DNA of 64,000 nucleotides from RFSX01 sp964591455. GTDB lineage: Bacteria; Bacteroidota; Bacteroidia; Chitinophagales; Saprospiraceae. The notes under the pieces were generated by a model. It searched no databases. It was given only the letters and a program-made list of their open reading frames with translations, and was not told the DNA's origin. Where the stretch lies: positions 1 through 64,000 of the forward strand of contig CAZQDZ010000014.1 of NCBI GenBank assembly GCA_964591455.1. Direction: 5' to 3'. A program made the translations under genes and the position numbers. Positions 1 to 8,911 of the stretch are shown piece by piece. Every line of letters begins with the position of its first letter. The first letter of the stretch is position 1.

Positions 1-156
1 CCTAAGTATAGGGAAAAACCTCCATGTCTTTTTTATTTATTTTGGACACTTGTGAAATAAATTAATGATTTTAATCAATAAATAAAGTGAAACCCAACGC
101 TTTTGAATGGAAATGGTGTCTATAAAATAAAGCGTCTTTAATTCAAAATTAGAACA

Positions 157-711
157 ATGACTAAGTTCCTTCCTTCAAAAATTGTACAGTACAGTGTTTT
201 GGTAATATTGTTTTTGATGTGTAGAAGTCCCGCAGTAATTAGTCAAAGTATTGTAGAAAATGAGAATAAACTAATTATTACACCTAATGTCAAAGGAGGC
301 CTCTTTTTCCCACTACTTTTTGTGTTGTTTAGTTATGAAGGTTCTGTTTCATTTAGGAAGCAATTTAAGGAGGATGTTTCATATGAGATTAAACCCCTTT
401 TTGGTGGTCTTTCAGGATTGGGTTTATTCTCGGGAGACGGTAACGTAGAGAAATTAGCTAATTATGGCGGGTTGGTTCTTGGGAGACGTAAGCAAAGAAA
501 ACGTAGAATTATAGATACTAATTTAGGGCTTGGGACTACTTTTGGATCTGATCCTGTATTATTCCCCATTATTTCAGTAGGAGCCCTAACGGAATATGAA
601 TATCATACGGTAGGCTTTGGATATGGAATTCCATATGGATTCTATGTTTCAGTAGAACTAAATTTGGACACTATATTTAATAAATCTGAGCCATCACCTC
701 AGCGCTTTTAG
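157..711 (+). CDS. Secreted or outer-membrane protein of unknown function
   Basis: A 184-residue protein with an N-terminal hydrophobic segment (about residues 9-29, ending near AVISQS) that looks like a signal peptide. The rest is rich in Gly, Phe and Tyr with alternating hydrophobic stretches (for example GLSGLGLF, YHTVGFGYGIPYGFYVSVEL), which suggests a small outer-membrane beta-barrel or a barrel fragment. I do not recognise the family. It converges with the S41 protease gene and the two stop codons are only about 3 bases apart, so no terminator fits between them. The ATG follows an AT-rich leader without a clear Shine-Dalgarno, as is usual in Bacteroidota. The coding call rests on length and the signal peptide. 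Confidence 0.6.
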   Translation: MTKFLPSKIVQYSVLVILFLMCRSPAVISQSIVENENKLIITPNVKGGLFFPLLFVLFSYEGSVSFRKQFKEDVSYEIKPLFGGLSGLGLFSGDGNVEKLANYGGLVLGRRKQRKRRIIDTNLGLGTTFGSDPVLFPIISVGALTEYEYHTVGFGYGIPYGFYVSVELNLDTIFNKSEPSPQRF

Positions 712-714
712 TGC

Positions 715-2202
715 CTAGGGTTCTTGGCTGACTTTACTATTTTGTACTTTTTTAATGAGCATAAGCGCCGTATTTAACTGGGAGTCATTATTATGCACTA
801 GATCTATGACTGTAGGTCGGGATACAACATTAGGTGTTACTGGTTCATCATCTAGATTATAACAAGTAGAGTACATTTTAGTAGAGGATACTCTTGCAAT
901 CATACTTGATTTAGGTAATATTTTAATAAAGGGATTTGCTCTGAATATTTTAGTACCACCGGTAGGTTCTCCGATGAGATACCCCATGCTATAGCATTGG
1001 AAAGTTGCAGCAAAGCTTGATGCTGCAGAATAAGATTTTCTATCTATGAGTACATAACAATCTCCTTCAAATTCAAACCTTTTTTCTGTCGGCTTTTCGT
1101 TAAAGAAAATATCTTCCTCAGCGTAGGTATCTATCTTGCCTGTTAATATTTTATTCAAATCAATAAAGTGACGGCTTTTATGAAAGTATCCAGCAGCTTG
1201 AGAGATATTTGGATATCTGTCTGTATATGATTTCCTATATGCCTGACTTATTTTCATGCTGGTCTTTCCCATTGTTTTGAAGTGCCCATTGTGGATATAA
1301 TGGAACAGTTCAGATGATGCCTTTGGCCAGCCACCATAATTACCTCTCAAGTCTATGATAAGTGAATGGATGTCATTATTCCTGATTTGCTTAAATGTTT
1401 TCCTTAGAAAAAATTGGTATTTATCCAAGTTAGATACGGCGAATGAGAATATATCAATCTTAGCTACACCTGGACTCACTATTTGAAAATCATAGATTTC
1501 TCCATTTTCTATCTTTTTTTCTCTTTCTACACTGGTATCATTTTTTTGACTTTCCCATTCTTTGAATGGTATCGTAGCTACGGTCATCTCAAACTCATTT
1601 ACAACCTTAAGCTTGAAAGTTAATTGATCTACTTGCTTAAAGGTCAGGTAGAGTAAAAATTCAAAACTTTGTGAAATTCTATCATTGCGAAAAGGAAGTG
1701 TTTCATAGGATAAAAAAGGGTCTACATAATTGATAAATGAATCTACAGGCATACCGTTGATTTCCATAATTTGTGCCCCTAATTCAATGGGCGCCTCGGC
1801 GTAAGATTTGATAATATGAAGTTCATTATTATTGGTCAGATAGACCTCGTAAGGTAATACCCCATGTTTTCTCCTTTTGTTCTGCAACCAACGTCTTGGC
1901 ATAAAAAGATTGGTATGGCCGTCTTTAATGCCAGCGACTATTTTCTGCAATTCTTTGTAGTAATCTAGGATGTCCAGCGGCTGAGTAATATTAGATCTAA
2001 CATCGTCGATAATTTGGTCAAAATCTTCTTTGCTCGTTTTAGTATAAGGATCAGGATGTCCATCTAAGGTCTCCAGTAAGATGGTTAAGTCCTTGTTCAT
2101 TTTTTTAGGACTTAGTATTTCAAAATCAATTTGACCATAACTAAACCCATGGCTCAACAAACAGAAAGTGAAAAGGGCAATGATTCTTATTTGAACTAAC
2201 AT
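715..2202 (-). CDS. S41 family peptidase, secreted
   Basis: A 495-residue protein with a signal peptide (residues 1-23, ending SYG-Q), so it is exported to the periplasm or beyond. S41 (tail-specific/C-terminal-processing) features are visible: the N-terminal DGHTNL motif (about 94-99), a PDZ-like stretch around 135-160 (GAQIMEINGMPV), the core IIDLRGNYGG (282-291), and the serine motif DRKSYSAAS with Ser392 as probable nucleophile, followed by GEPTGGT. S41 peptidases use a Ser/Lys dyad to cleave near the C-termini of unfolded or secreted proteins. The length suits the stand-alone secreted S41 proteins common in Bacteroidota rather than the large Prc type at 36-38 kb. The substrate is unknown. 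The neighbours are divergent or convergent, so it is probably monocistronic. Confidence 0.85.
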   Translation of the reverse strand: MLVQIRIIALFTFCLLSHGFSYGQIDFEILSPKKMNKDLTILLETLDGHPDPYTKTSKEDFDQIIDDVRSNITQPLDILDYYKELQKIVAGIKDGHTNLFMPRRWLQNKRRKHGVLPYEVYLTNNNELHIIKSYAEAPIELGAQIMEINGMPVDSFINYVDPFLSYETLPFRNDRISQSFEFLLYLTFKQVDQLTFKLKVVNEFEMTVATIPFKEWESQKNDTSVEREKKIENGEIYDFQIVSPGVAKIDIFSFAVSNLDKYQFFLRKTFKQIRNNDIHSLIIDLRGNYGGWPKASSELFHYIHNGHFKTMGKTSMKISQAYRKSYTDRYPNISQAAGYFHKSRHFIDLNKILTGKIDTYAEEDIFFNEKPTEKRFEFEGDCYVLIDRKSYSAASSFAATFQCYSMGYLIGEPTGGTKIFRANPFIKILPKSSMIARVSSTKMYSTCYNLDDEPVTPNVVSRPTVIDLVHNNDSQLNTALMLIKKVQNSKVSQEP

Positions 2203-2377
2203 AATTTAGAAGCTGTATGCGGAAGAATAATATATACTAAAGTAATAAAAGTTGCACCTTAAAATTAGCACTGCTTAATAGTATTAACACAATATTCTGG
2301 CTATAAAGTCAGACATGATCACTATTGGTTTGCTTATATCAATTGGTAGAATAGATGTGATTATGTAATTTCCCCTA

Positions 2378-2962
2378 ATGAATAAGTCATCTGATTACTT
2401 TGCCCACCATACTGCTGAAATAGATGAGGGATGTACTATCGGTGCTGGATCTAAAATCTGGCACTTCTCCCATGTCATGCCACAGGCCATCATAGGAAAG
2501 AATTGTAATCTCGGGCAGAATGTATTCGTGGCAGCCCATGTGAGATTAGGCGATGGATGCAAGGTGCAGAATAATGTATCTCTTTATGAAGGGGTGGTGT
2601 GTGAAGAACATGTCTTTATAGGTCCTTCAGCCGTATTTACCAATGTAATCAACCCACGCAGCCAGGTAGCAAGAAAAGATGAATACAAGAAAACCCTCCT
2701 CCATAAAGGCGCTACCATAGGCGCTAATGCAACGATTGTTTGTGGTGTGACTATAGGTGCCTATGCCTTTGTGGGTGCTGGTACTGTAGTCACGAAGGAT
2801 ATTCCTGCCTACGCCTTGTACGTAGGTAATCCAGGAAAGCAAATAGGATGGATGAGTCAGCATGGACTTAGATTGGAATTTGATGCAGATAACTTAGCCA
2901 CATGCTCAGAGTCTGGCGTACAATACGAACTGAAAAATAATCAAGTCAGCATTCTCAATTAA
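2378..2962 (+). CDS. Hexapeptide-repeat N-acetyltransferase (WbpD/WlbB-like)
   Basis: A 194-residue left-handed beta-helix acyltransferase. Repeated hexapeptides (I/V-G-x-x-x-x) run through the protein, for example IGAGSKIW, IGKNCNLGQNV, IGPSAVF, IGANATIVCGVTIGAYAFVGAGTVVTKD. The opening (AEIDEGCTIGAGSKIWHFSHV) closely resembles the family that acetylates UDP-2-acetamido-3-amino-2,3-dideoxy-glucuronate in O-antigen or surface-polysaccharide synthesis. No other sugar-nucleotide genes are adjacent, so the pathway is inferred from sequence alone. The gap to the next gene is 9 bases, so co-transcription with the SRAP gene is likely. Confidence is high for the fold and the acetyltransferase activity, moderate for the substrate. 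Confidence 0.85.
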   Translation: MNKSSDYFAHHTAEIDEGCTIGAGSKIWHFSHVMPQAIIGKNCNLGQNVFVAAHVRLGDGCKVQNNVSLYEGVVCEEHVFIGPSAVFTNVINPRSQVARKDEYKKTLLHKGATIGANATIVCGVTIGAYAFVGAGTVVTKDIPAYALYVGNPGKQIGWMSQHGLRLEFDADNLATCSESGVQYELKNNQVSILN

Positions 2963-2971
2963 TCCTCAGCT

Positions 2972-3694
2972 ATGTGTGGCAGATCCTCATTGACAAAGAC
3001 AGAAAAGGAATTAGAAGATAGATTCCAGGCCACCTTCTATTCTGATGGGTTAGCACAGTATAATCCGCTCCCAAATTATAATGTAGCGCCTTCCCACTTC
3101 ATGCCAGTCATTACAAATACGGACAGTCTGCACTTCCAAGCTTACAGGTGGGGGCTCATCCCCTTTTGGGCTAAGGATATTAAGATAGGGTACAAAATGA
3201 TCAATGCCAGGATAGAGACGTTGATGGAAAAAAGCACCTTTAAGATGGCTGTATCACAGCGCCGCTGTTTGGTGCCGGCAGATGGCTTCTACGAATGGAA
3301 GAAAGTTAAAGACGCTAATGGCAAGCTTATTAAGCAGCCTTATAGGATAACTACGACTGACCAGGAAGTATTTGCGATGGCAGGCTTATGGGATAGATGG
3401 ACAGCGGCAGATGGACAGCAGGTTTTTTCCTTTACAGTTATTACACAGACGCCTAATGAGGTAGTGAAAGATATCCATAATCGGATGCCGGCTATTTTGA
3501 CACCAGATCAAGAAAAGTTATGGCTGTCAGATGATATTCCACCCCAAGACCTTATTGATATGATAGCTCCCTACCCAGAAGATTTGATGCAAGCCGTCCC
3601 AGTCTCTTCTAAGGTAAATAATGTGAGAAACAATGATCCCAGTTTGTTAGCAGAGTACAGGCCTGACATAGGGGAGCCCGGCACGCTTTTCTAG
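2972..3694 (+). CDS. SOS response-associated peptidase (SRAP/HMCES/YedK family)
   Basis: A 240-residue SRAP-domain protein. The start MCGR exposes Cys2 after Met removal; this cysteine crosslinks to abasic sites in single-stranded DNA in characterised family members. Other signature residues are present: Asn37 (NYNVAP), the RRCLVPADGFYEWK block with Glu108, and His169 (IHNRMP). Length is normal for the family. The protein protects abasic sites in ssDNA as a DNA-protein crosslink. It lies 9 bases downstream of the acetyltransferase and about 300 bases upstream of a LexA-like XRE-S24 regulator, a suggestive DNA-damage neighbourhood. Regulation of this gene itself is not visible. Confidence 0.93.
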   Translation: MCGRSSLTKTEKELEDRFQATFYSDGLAQYNPLPNYNVAPSHFMPVITNTDSLHFQAYRWGLIPFWAKDIKIGYKMINARIETLMEKSTFKMAVSQRRCLVPADGFYEWKKVKDANGKLIKQPYRITTTDQEVFAMAGLWDRWTAADGQQVFSFTVITQTPNEVVKDIHNRMPAILTPDQEKLWLSDDIPPQDLIDMIAPYPEDLMQAVPVSSKVNNVRNNDPSLLAEYRPDIGEPGTLF

Positions 3695-3795
3695 ATTGTC
3701 TACTAATTTACCATATACCCCATTAATATTATTCATCTCCCTAAACGTCGGTTTCTTGTCTAGGTGATACAAGTTCTTTTACTTGTCTAGCAGGT

Positions 3796-3921
3796 ATGAT
3801 AGTGCTTATGATAACCGTTACAGTCGCATTAATTCTTACTATATCTAAGATTAAGTCAGCTCGCAGAAGAAAAGTTAAAGCAGTAGATACCTACAAGATT
3901 CAGGCTTACAAAATGCGATAA
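3796..3921 (+). CDS. Possible small membrane peptide (41 residues)
   Basis: A short ORF with one hydrophobic segment (residues 1-17, MIVLMITVTVALILTIS) followed by a strongly basic tail (KIKSARRRKVKAVDTYK). This matches a single-pass membrane peptide with a positive-inside C-terminus. It ends inside the palindrome that precedes the XRE-S24 regulator gene, so the regulator could control or be co-transcribed with it. I know no family and no ribosome binding site is clear. It may be a chance ORF. Confidence 0.3.
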   Translation: MIVLMITVTVALILTISKIKSARRRKVKAVDTYKIQAYKMR

Positions 3922-3929
3922 TGTCGCAT
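3913..3929. promoter_or_regulatory. Candidate operator palindrome upstream of the XRE-S24 regulator
   Basis: A perfect inverted repeat ATGCGA-N5-TCGCAT lies about 65 bases upstream of the regulator ATG. It is the natural candidate for an autoregulatory operator of the adjacent LexA-like repressor. Function is inferred from position and symmetry only. Confidence 0.45.
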
Positions 3930-3967
3930 TAACCAACAGAATATTACCGACATATTCGACAATGTTG

Positions 3968-3975
3968 TATTTTTG
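3968..3975 (+). promoter_or_regulatory. Candidate -7 promoter box TATTTTTG
   Basis: TATTTTTG fits the Bacteroidota -7 consensus TAnnTTTG and ends 17 bases before the XRE-S24 start codon. A weak TTAC-like -33 region lies about 20 bases upstream. It sits just downstream of the ATGCGA/TCGCAT palindrome, which is compatible with repression by the encoded regulator. Confidence 0.4.
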
Positions 3976-3992
3976 TAGGAAACTGCAATTAG

Positions 3993-4745
3993 ATGTTAAG
4001 CAAGAATCTGAAGTACCTACGTCAGAAGAACAAGATTTCCCAGCAAGGCCTTTCTGATGCATTAGGCATACCCAGAACAACGTTGGGTGACTACGAGAGA
4101 GGCAAGACAGAACCCAATATTGCGATGCTTATCCGTATGGGAGACTTCTTCGATGTTAACGTAGACGAATTGGTCAAGCAGGATATGAGTCACAGCGATT
4201 ATGAAGTCCTCAGAACCAAGGTCATGAAAGTCCTTGCCATCACAGTAGACGAAGAGAACGAAGGCAATATAGAACTGGTAGATACCAAAGCGGAAGCCGG
4301 TTATCTAGACAGTTACCATAACCCAGAGTACATCAAAGAGCTTCCACGCATCAAATTTCCTAATATCCCTTCAGGCACATTCAGAGCATTTGAAATCCAA
4401 GGGGATTCTATGTTGCCAGTAGAGCCAGGCAGTGTTATAATCGCATCATATGTAGAATCACTGGATGAGGTGAAGGAAGATAAGACCTACATTGTAATCA
4501 GCAAATCGGAAGGATTGGTATACAAGCGTGTTCGCAAGCATGACAAAGAAAACAAATTGGTTCTTGTCTCAGATAATGACCTCTACATGCCTTATGAGTT
4601 GGACTTTCAGGATGTAGACGAGATATGGCAGTATTATGCCCATATTAGTTTCAGTGATCAGAAAAAATCAGTGCCTACTAAATTGGAGGTGCAGATGAAA
4701 GATTTACAAAAACGTATTATGGAAATTCAAGGGGCGATGACCTAA
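3993..4745 (+). CDS. XRE-family regulator with LexA-like S24 peptidase domain
   Basis: A 250-residue two-domain repressor. Residues 1-65 form an XRE helix-turn-helix (LKYLRQKNKISQQGLSDALG, then RTTLGDYERGKTEPNIAMLIRMGDFF). Residues about 95-220 form an S24/LexA-like autoprotease: an Ala-Gly dipeptide at 102-103 as candidate cleavage site, Ser139 in GDSM, and Lys178 in VYKRV as the catalytic dyad. The C-terminal 30 residues are probably a short coiled coil. In the family, self-cleavage or signal-triggered inactivation relieves repression. The upstream gene is the DNA-damage protein SRAP, so a role in a stress or SOS-like response is plausible. Its targets are not known from sequence. Confidence 0.88.
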   Translation: MLSKNLKYLRQKNKISQQGLSDALGIPRTTLGDYERGKTEPNIAMLIRMGDFFDVNVDELVKQDMSHSDYEVLRTKVMKVLAITVDEENEGNIELVDTKAEAGYLDSYHNPEYIKELPRIKFPNIPSGTFRAFEIQGDSMLPVEPGSVIIASYVESLDEVKEDKTYIVISKSEGLVYKRVRKHDKENKLVLVSDNDLYMPYELDFQDVDEIWQYYAHISFSDQKKSVPTKLEVQMKDLQKRIMEIQGAMT

Positions 4746-4760
4746 GGCCGCTCTGATAAC

Positions 4761-5471
4761 TTACCTTTTCTTTGAAGACATTGAGAAGGGGAGATAAGCA
4801 ACAAAAAACAAAAACAAGGCTATAAATTCTATGGCAACAATGTACCAGGGCCATGGGCCAAGGTAATCCAATAAGGAGGCCACGTCGGGCTTATGAGCTA
4901 CATAAAAGTAGTTAGAGCCAATAGCAAAATTCACCATAAAAGCCACCACCAGAAATACATTGGTAGCCCAGAAGGCATTCCACAAATCTTTTCTCCTCAC
5001 CCGATGTCCCATAACCAGACAGTAGTAGATAGGCAGCAAAATTAATGTGCCATGCATGGTAAAGTAGAGCAGGTAACTCCAGTGAGGTATATCATATTTT
5101 AGGTCCACTGCGATGAGGGCATTGAAAGTGCCTACAATAATCCAAAAGTAAAATATGCCAGTCCAAAGTTTATTTTCTTTCCAGTAGACATAGGGTCCCA
5201 TCAGTGCTATAAAGCGACAGAGGTGTACGGGCAAGTCATTTTGTATTCGAAAAGCACCAGTTGTTATTTGGATAGTCAGATAAGTTACATAACAAAGAAA
5301 TGGAACTGCGGATAACGCCAGGAGCAAACGTTTTTGGTGCTTTTTAGTCAAATATCGCTTCGCAAAACTGACGCATAGTATAGCTATAACTGCTAGAGCT
5401 ATAAGTGGTAACCAATGGCTAGTACCCCATGAAATAAATGGTTTTGTTGTCTGGAATAGGTCTAGGTCCAT
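4761..5471 (-). CDS. TIGR02206-like integral membrane protein (YwaF type)
   Basis: A 236-residue polytopic membrane protein with about six to seven hydrophobic segments (for example HWLPLIALAVIAILCV, LLLALSAVPFLCYVTYLTI, GIFYFWIIVGTFNALIAV, FLVVAFMVNFAIGSNYFYV, WYIVAIEFIALFLFFVAYLPF). Motifs such as LPVHLCRFIALMGPY, HWSYLLYFTMHGTLILLPIYY and LGPWPWYIVAIE match the YwaF-like family, whose function is unknown. It converges with the regulator gene, with 15 bases between stop codons. Confidence 0.75.
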   Translation of the reverse strand: MDLDLFQTTKPFISWGTSHWLPLIALAVIAILCVSFAKRYLTKKHQKRLLLALSAVPFLCYVTYLTIQITTGAFRIQNDLPVHLCRFIALMGPYVYWKENKLWTGIFYFWIIVGTFNALIAVDLKYDIPHWSYLLYFTMHGTLILLPIYYCLVMGHRVRRKDLWNAFWATNVFLVVAFMVNFAIGSNYFYVAHKPDVASLLDYLGPWPWYIVAIEFIALFLFFVAYLPFSMSSKKR

Positions 5472-5560
5472 ACCTAAAATTGGTAAAAATTCCTTTTTAA
5501 TAGAATTTTAAATATGAATATCTGATTTTATCCATACATTCCATTCAAACTTAAAATCTA

Positions 5561-7786
5561 ATGAGAAAAATATTTACAACGCTGCTCATAGTCATGCTAT
5601 TCAATGTGACTTATGCAGGAGAAGGTATGTGGTTGCCGCTTTTCCTTAAGAGCCTAAACGAAGGTGAGATGCAAGAGATGGGTATGCGGTTGACAGCAGA
5701 AGATATCTATAGTGTCAATAAAGGGTCACTGAAAGATGCTATCGTTCACTTTGGAGGATTTTGCACCTCAGAAATAATAAGTAGAAGAGGATTATTACTA
5801 ACCAATCATCACTGTGGCTATGGTCAGATTCAATCTCATACAACCTTGGATAATAATTATCTCAAAAATGGTTTCTGGGCATTCAGGCAGGAAGACGAAT
5901 TGATGAATGAAGGCTTGACAGCCACCTTAATAAATGAGATAGTTGATATTACATCTCAGGCCTTGCTTGGTGTAGCGGATGGTATGTCAGACTCAGAAAG
6001 GCAAGCCATCATAGACATCAACTTGGAGAGTGTCAGAAAAGAACTGGTAAAGAAAGATTACCAGGATATAATTATCAGACCTTTCTTCCATGGCAACCAA
6101 TACTTTGCTTTTCTAACGACGACGTATAGAGATGTTCGTTTGGTAGGGGCACCTCCTGAGTCCATTGGAAAGTTTGGTGCAGATACAGACAATTGGGTTT
6201 GGCCGAGACATACCGGTGATTTTGCTTTATTTAGAATATATGCAGGGCCAGATAATTTGCCTGCGGACCCTTCTCCTAAGAACAAGCCCTATAGACCAAG
6301 ACATCATTTGCCTATCTCATTGGATGGGGTAGAAGAAGGGGATTTTACGATGGTATTTGGATTTCCTGGAAGGACACAAGAGTATCTACCTGCAGTCGCT
6401 GTAGAGGAAATTGTAGACGTTTTGGATCCAGCTAAAATTAGTATCAGAGAGAAGACGCTAGACATCCTCGATAAGTATATGAGAACGGACGAGGCTACAA
6501 GAATCAGATACGCCTCTAAGTTCGCTAGGATAGCCAACTCATGGAAGAAGTGGATAGGAGAAGTGCAAGGATTGACTAAGACCAAAGCGGTAGAAAAGAA
6601 AAGGGAAGCAGAGCATGATTTTGTTGGCCGACTTCCTCGAGATAGTGAGTACAGAAATATTTTGCAAGAGTTCGATAAGCTTTATGAAAAAAGAGCACCT
6701 TATGCTTATGCCAGAGATTACTACTCCGAGGTTACGGGTCGTAACATAGAACTGATGCAGCTGGCTGGCATAGCAAGGAGAATGGTCTCTATTTATGAGA
6801 ATAATGGCGCAGAGGCATATGAAGGATATAAGGCGAGAGTATTGCCCTTCCTCCAAGGCTTCTATAAAGATTATGATGCCAAGATAGACAAAGAAGTGTT
6901 CGCGGCGCTGACAGAGATGTACGCCAAGAATGTAGATCATAAGTACACGCCGTCAACACTGGAAAGTAGTACATCTATGCAAGTCAGTTATAAGCATCTA
7001 GCAGATGATATCTATTCAGAATCGATTTTTGCTGATGAGAATAGGATGCTCAGCGTATTGGAAAAAAGCCCTGATCAAGTCGTCAGTTCATTGACTGTTG
7101 ATCCTTTGTATGAGCTGAGTGCAGAATGGCAACAAATCTATAATGAAGAAGTCGCCGCACCATATGCAGCCATCAATGACCAAATAGACTCCTTACAAAG
7201 AATTTATATGAAAGCATTGATGGAGACTTTTCCTGATCATCGATTTTATCCTGATGCCAATAGTACTATGAGAATTACCTATGGTAAGGTTCAAGGATAT
7301 GCCCCTAAAGATGGGACCTACTATACACCGATTACCTATCTGGAAGGCGTCATGGAAAAATACAAACCAGGTGATTATGAGTTTGATGTAGATCAGAAGT
7401 TAATTGATTTATATGAGGCAAAGGATTACGGCAAGTATGTAGAAAAGTCCACAGGAAAGATGCCTGTATGTTTTATAGGAACGAATCATACCACTGGTGG
7501 TAATTCAGGTAGCCCGGCTATAGATGCGTGGGGTAATTTGGTAGGTATTAATTTTGACAGAGCCTGGGAAGGGACAATGAGTGATCTTAATTATGATCCG
7601 TCTATCTGCAGAAATATTATGACAGACGCCAGATATATTTTATTTGTTATAGATAAGTATGCCGGCGCTGTTCATTTACTTAATGAGATGACACTTGTCA
7701 ATCCTAAAAATGCACAAGGAATGCAAGATTCCAAAGGAAGGCAAATCCACAAACGTAAATATGAAATGCAATCTGATGTGAAATAA
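5561..7786 (+). CDS. S46 dipeptidyl-peptidase, DPP11-like
   Basis: A 741-residue secreted peptidase with a signal peptide (residues 1-19). The S46 catalytic triad is visible: His84 in TNHHCGYG, Asp220 in RHTGDFALFR, and Ser649 in GGNSGSP. The specificity position 18 residues after the serine is Arg667 (INFDRAWEG). In Porphyromonas DPP11 the equivalent pair is Ser655/Arg673, and the arginine selects Asp or Glu at P1; DPP7 enzymes have Gly there. I therefore call it DPP11-like, releasing acidic dipeptides from peptides in the periplasm. Length is normal (about 710-740). A strong hairpin terminator follows. The gene is monocistronic and converges with an M28 peptidase gene. Confidence 0.93.
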   Translation: MRKIFTTLLIVMLFNVTYAGEGMWLPLFLKSLNEGEMQEMGMRLTAEDIYSVNKGSLKDAIVHFGGFCTSEIISRRGLLLTNHHCGYGQIQSHTTLDNNYLKNGFWAFRQEDELMNEGLTATLINEIVDITSQALLGVADGMSDSERQAIIDINLESVRKELVKKDYQDIIIRPFFHGNQYFAFLTTTYRDVRLVGAPPESIGKFGADTDNWVWPRHTGDFALFRIYAGPDNLPADPSPKNKPYRPRHHLPISLDGVEEGDFTMVFGFPGRTQEYLPAVAVEEIVDVLDPAKISIREKTLDILDKYMRTDEATRIRYASKFARIANSWKKWIGEVQGLTKTKAVEKKREAEHDFVGRLPRDSEYRNILQEFDKLYEKRAPYAYARDYYSEVTGRNIELMQLAGIARRMVSIYENNGAEAYEGYKARVLPFLQGFYKDYDAKIDKEVFAALTEMYAKNVDHKYTPSTLESSTSMQVSYKHLADDIYSESIFADENRMLSVLEKSPDQVVSSLTVDPLYELSAEWQQIYNEEVAAPYAAINDQIDSLQRIYMKALMETFPDHRFYPDANSTMRITYGKVQGYAPKDGTYYTPITYLEGVMEKYKPGDYEFDVDQKLIDLYEAKDYGKYVEKSTGKMPVCFIGTNHTTGGNSGSPAIDAWGNLVGINFDRAWEGTMSDLNYDPSICRNIMTDARYILFVIDKYAGAVHLLNEMTLVNPKNAQGMQDSKGRQIHKRKYEMQSDVK

Positions 7787-7802
7787 TTAGATTGACTTAA
7801 AT

Positions 7803-7837
7803 AAAAAAAGCTGATAGAGATTCTATCAGCTTTTTTT
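7803..7837. terminator. Bidirectional rho-independent terminator
   Basis: A perfect 9-bp stem (GCTGATAGA at 7810-7818 with TCTATCAGC at 7822-7830) is flanked by seven A on the left and seven T on the right. It sits between the convergent S46 and M28 genes and can serve both. Confidence 0.9.
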
Positions 7838-7878
7838 ATCTAGATGTCTAGCGATTATTTTCTTTAAAGAGAATAAAG

Positions 7879-8877
7879 CTAAAAATGTCCAGTAGATTCT
7901 CTAAAGATAACGGCAGTGATTACCTGACCTACTATTCCCAAAGATCTCTTGTCTATTGCATCTATATCATCATCATGCGTATGCCATTCTTTGATAAATG
8001 AATTAGTAGGTGACCCGTGTGGCATATTGATTATATCTATCATAGGGATGCCACCTTCTACATTGACAAAATAGTGGTCGTCAGTAATCTGTCCGAATTC
8101 TGTATTATCAAATATCTTACTGTGCCCCATGCCGCCCGCAAGTGCCCACACTTTGTCTAATAATTGACCAGCAAATCGTTTAGAGAAATGTTCTCTAGGA
8201 AATCTTGGATTCTTGCCGCCTATCATGTCCAGATTTATGCCATACATTGCAGCGTAATTCTTTTTATGTTTTTTATTAGACCAGTGCTGTGACCCTAAGC
8301 ACCACAAGTTATTTGGACTATTAGGTCCACGCTTGCCCTGATCCTCAGCATCCCATAGAATAATATCGACCCCTAAGTCGATGGGATTTTGTTGTAATAG
8401 TCTGGCTATCTCAATTAGAACTGCTGTGCCAGATCCTCCGTCATCTGCTCCAGGGATCGGTTGGTTTTTCTTTTCTGAGTCTTTATCTTCTTCGCCTATA
8501 AATCTTGTATCCCAGTGTGCGGATAGGATAACACGTCTCTTATGCTTTGGATTAAACTGAGCGATTATATTCCAAGCATCATAACTATCACCTGTATATA
8601 TATGTGCATCAAAATTTTGGGCGATAACATCAGCGCCAAACGACTCAAACGTGGATACCATCCAATCTTTGCAGGCGACGTGCCCTGGAGAACCTGGATT
8701 TCGAGGCCCAAAGCTTAATTGTTTTTCCAAAAATGCATAGGCGGAGTCTGCTGAGAAGGGCGGTATTTTTGCAGGTGGTCCCGTAGGTTTGGGTACGGTA
8801 CTTGCATTTTTGTCACTTCCACAAGAAAGAAGGAACATACTCAAACACAGCAAGTACCAAATATATTTTAGTTTCAT
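7879..8877 (-). CDS. M28 family peptidase / glutaminyl-cyclase-like lipoprotein
   Basis: A 332-residue protein with a lipoprotein signal (LLSC, Cys19), so probably anchored in a membrane facing the periplasm. The zinc-dependent M28 fold is indicated by SAHWDTR, GADDGGSGTAVLIE (metal-ligand Asp), ILWDAEDQG and DDHYFVN. The WDAEDQG region and the SPNNLWCLGSQHW insertion resemble the bacterial/animal glutaminyl-peptide cyclotransferase branch (M28.C). It could be an aminopeptidase or a glutaminyl cyclase; sequence alone does not separate these safely. The next gene, cysS, lies about 34 bases upstream on the same strand, so the two may be co-transcribed. Confidence 0.85.
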   Translation of the reverse strand: MKLKYIWYLLCLSMFLLSCGSDKNASTVPKPTGPPAKIPPFSADSAYAFLEKQLSFGPRNPGSPGHVACKDWMVSTFESFGADVIAQNFDAHIYTGDSYDAWNIIAQFNPKHKRRVILSAHWDTRFIGEEDKDSEKKNQPIPGADDGGSGTAVLIEIARLLQQNPIDLGVDIILWDAEDQGKRGPNSPNNLWCLGSQHWSNKKHKKNYAAMYGINLDMIGGKNPRFPREHFSKRFAGQLLDKVWALAGGMGHSKIFDNTEFGQITDDHYFVNVEGGIPMIDIINMPHGSPTNSFIKEWHTHDDDIDAIDKRSLGIVGQVITAVIFRESTGHF

Positions 8878-8911
8878 ATGGCTAATATTTCTTTTTGGCT
8901 TATTGTTCTAT

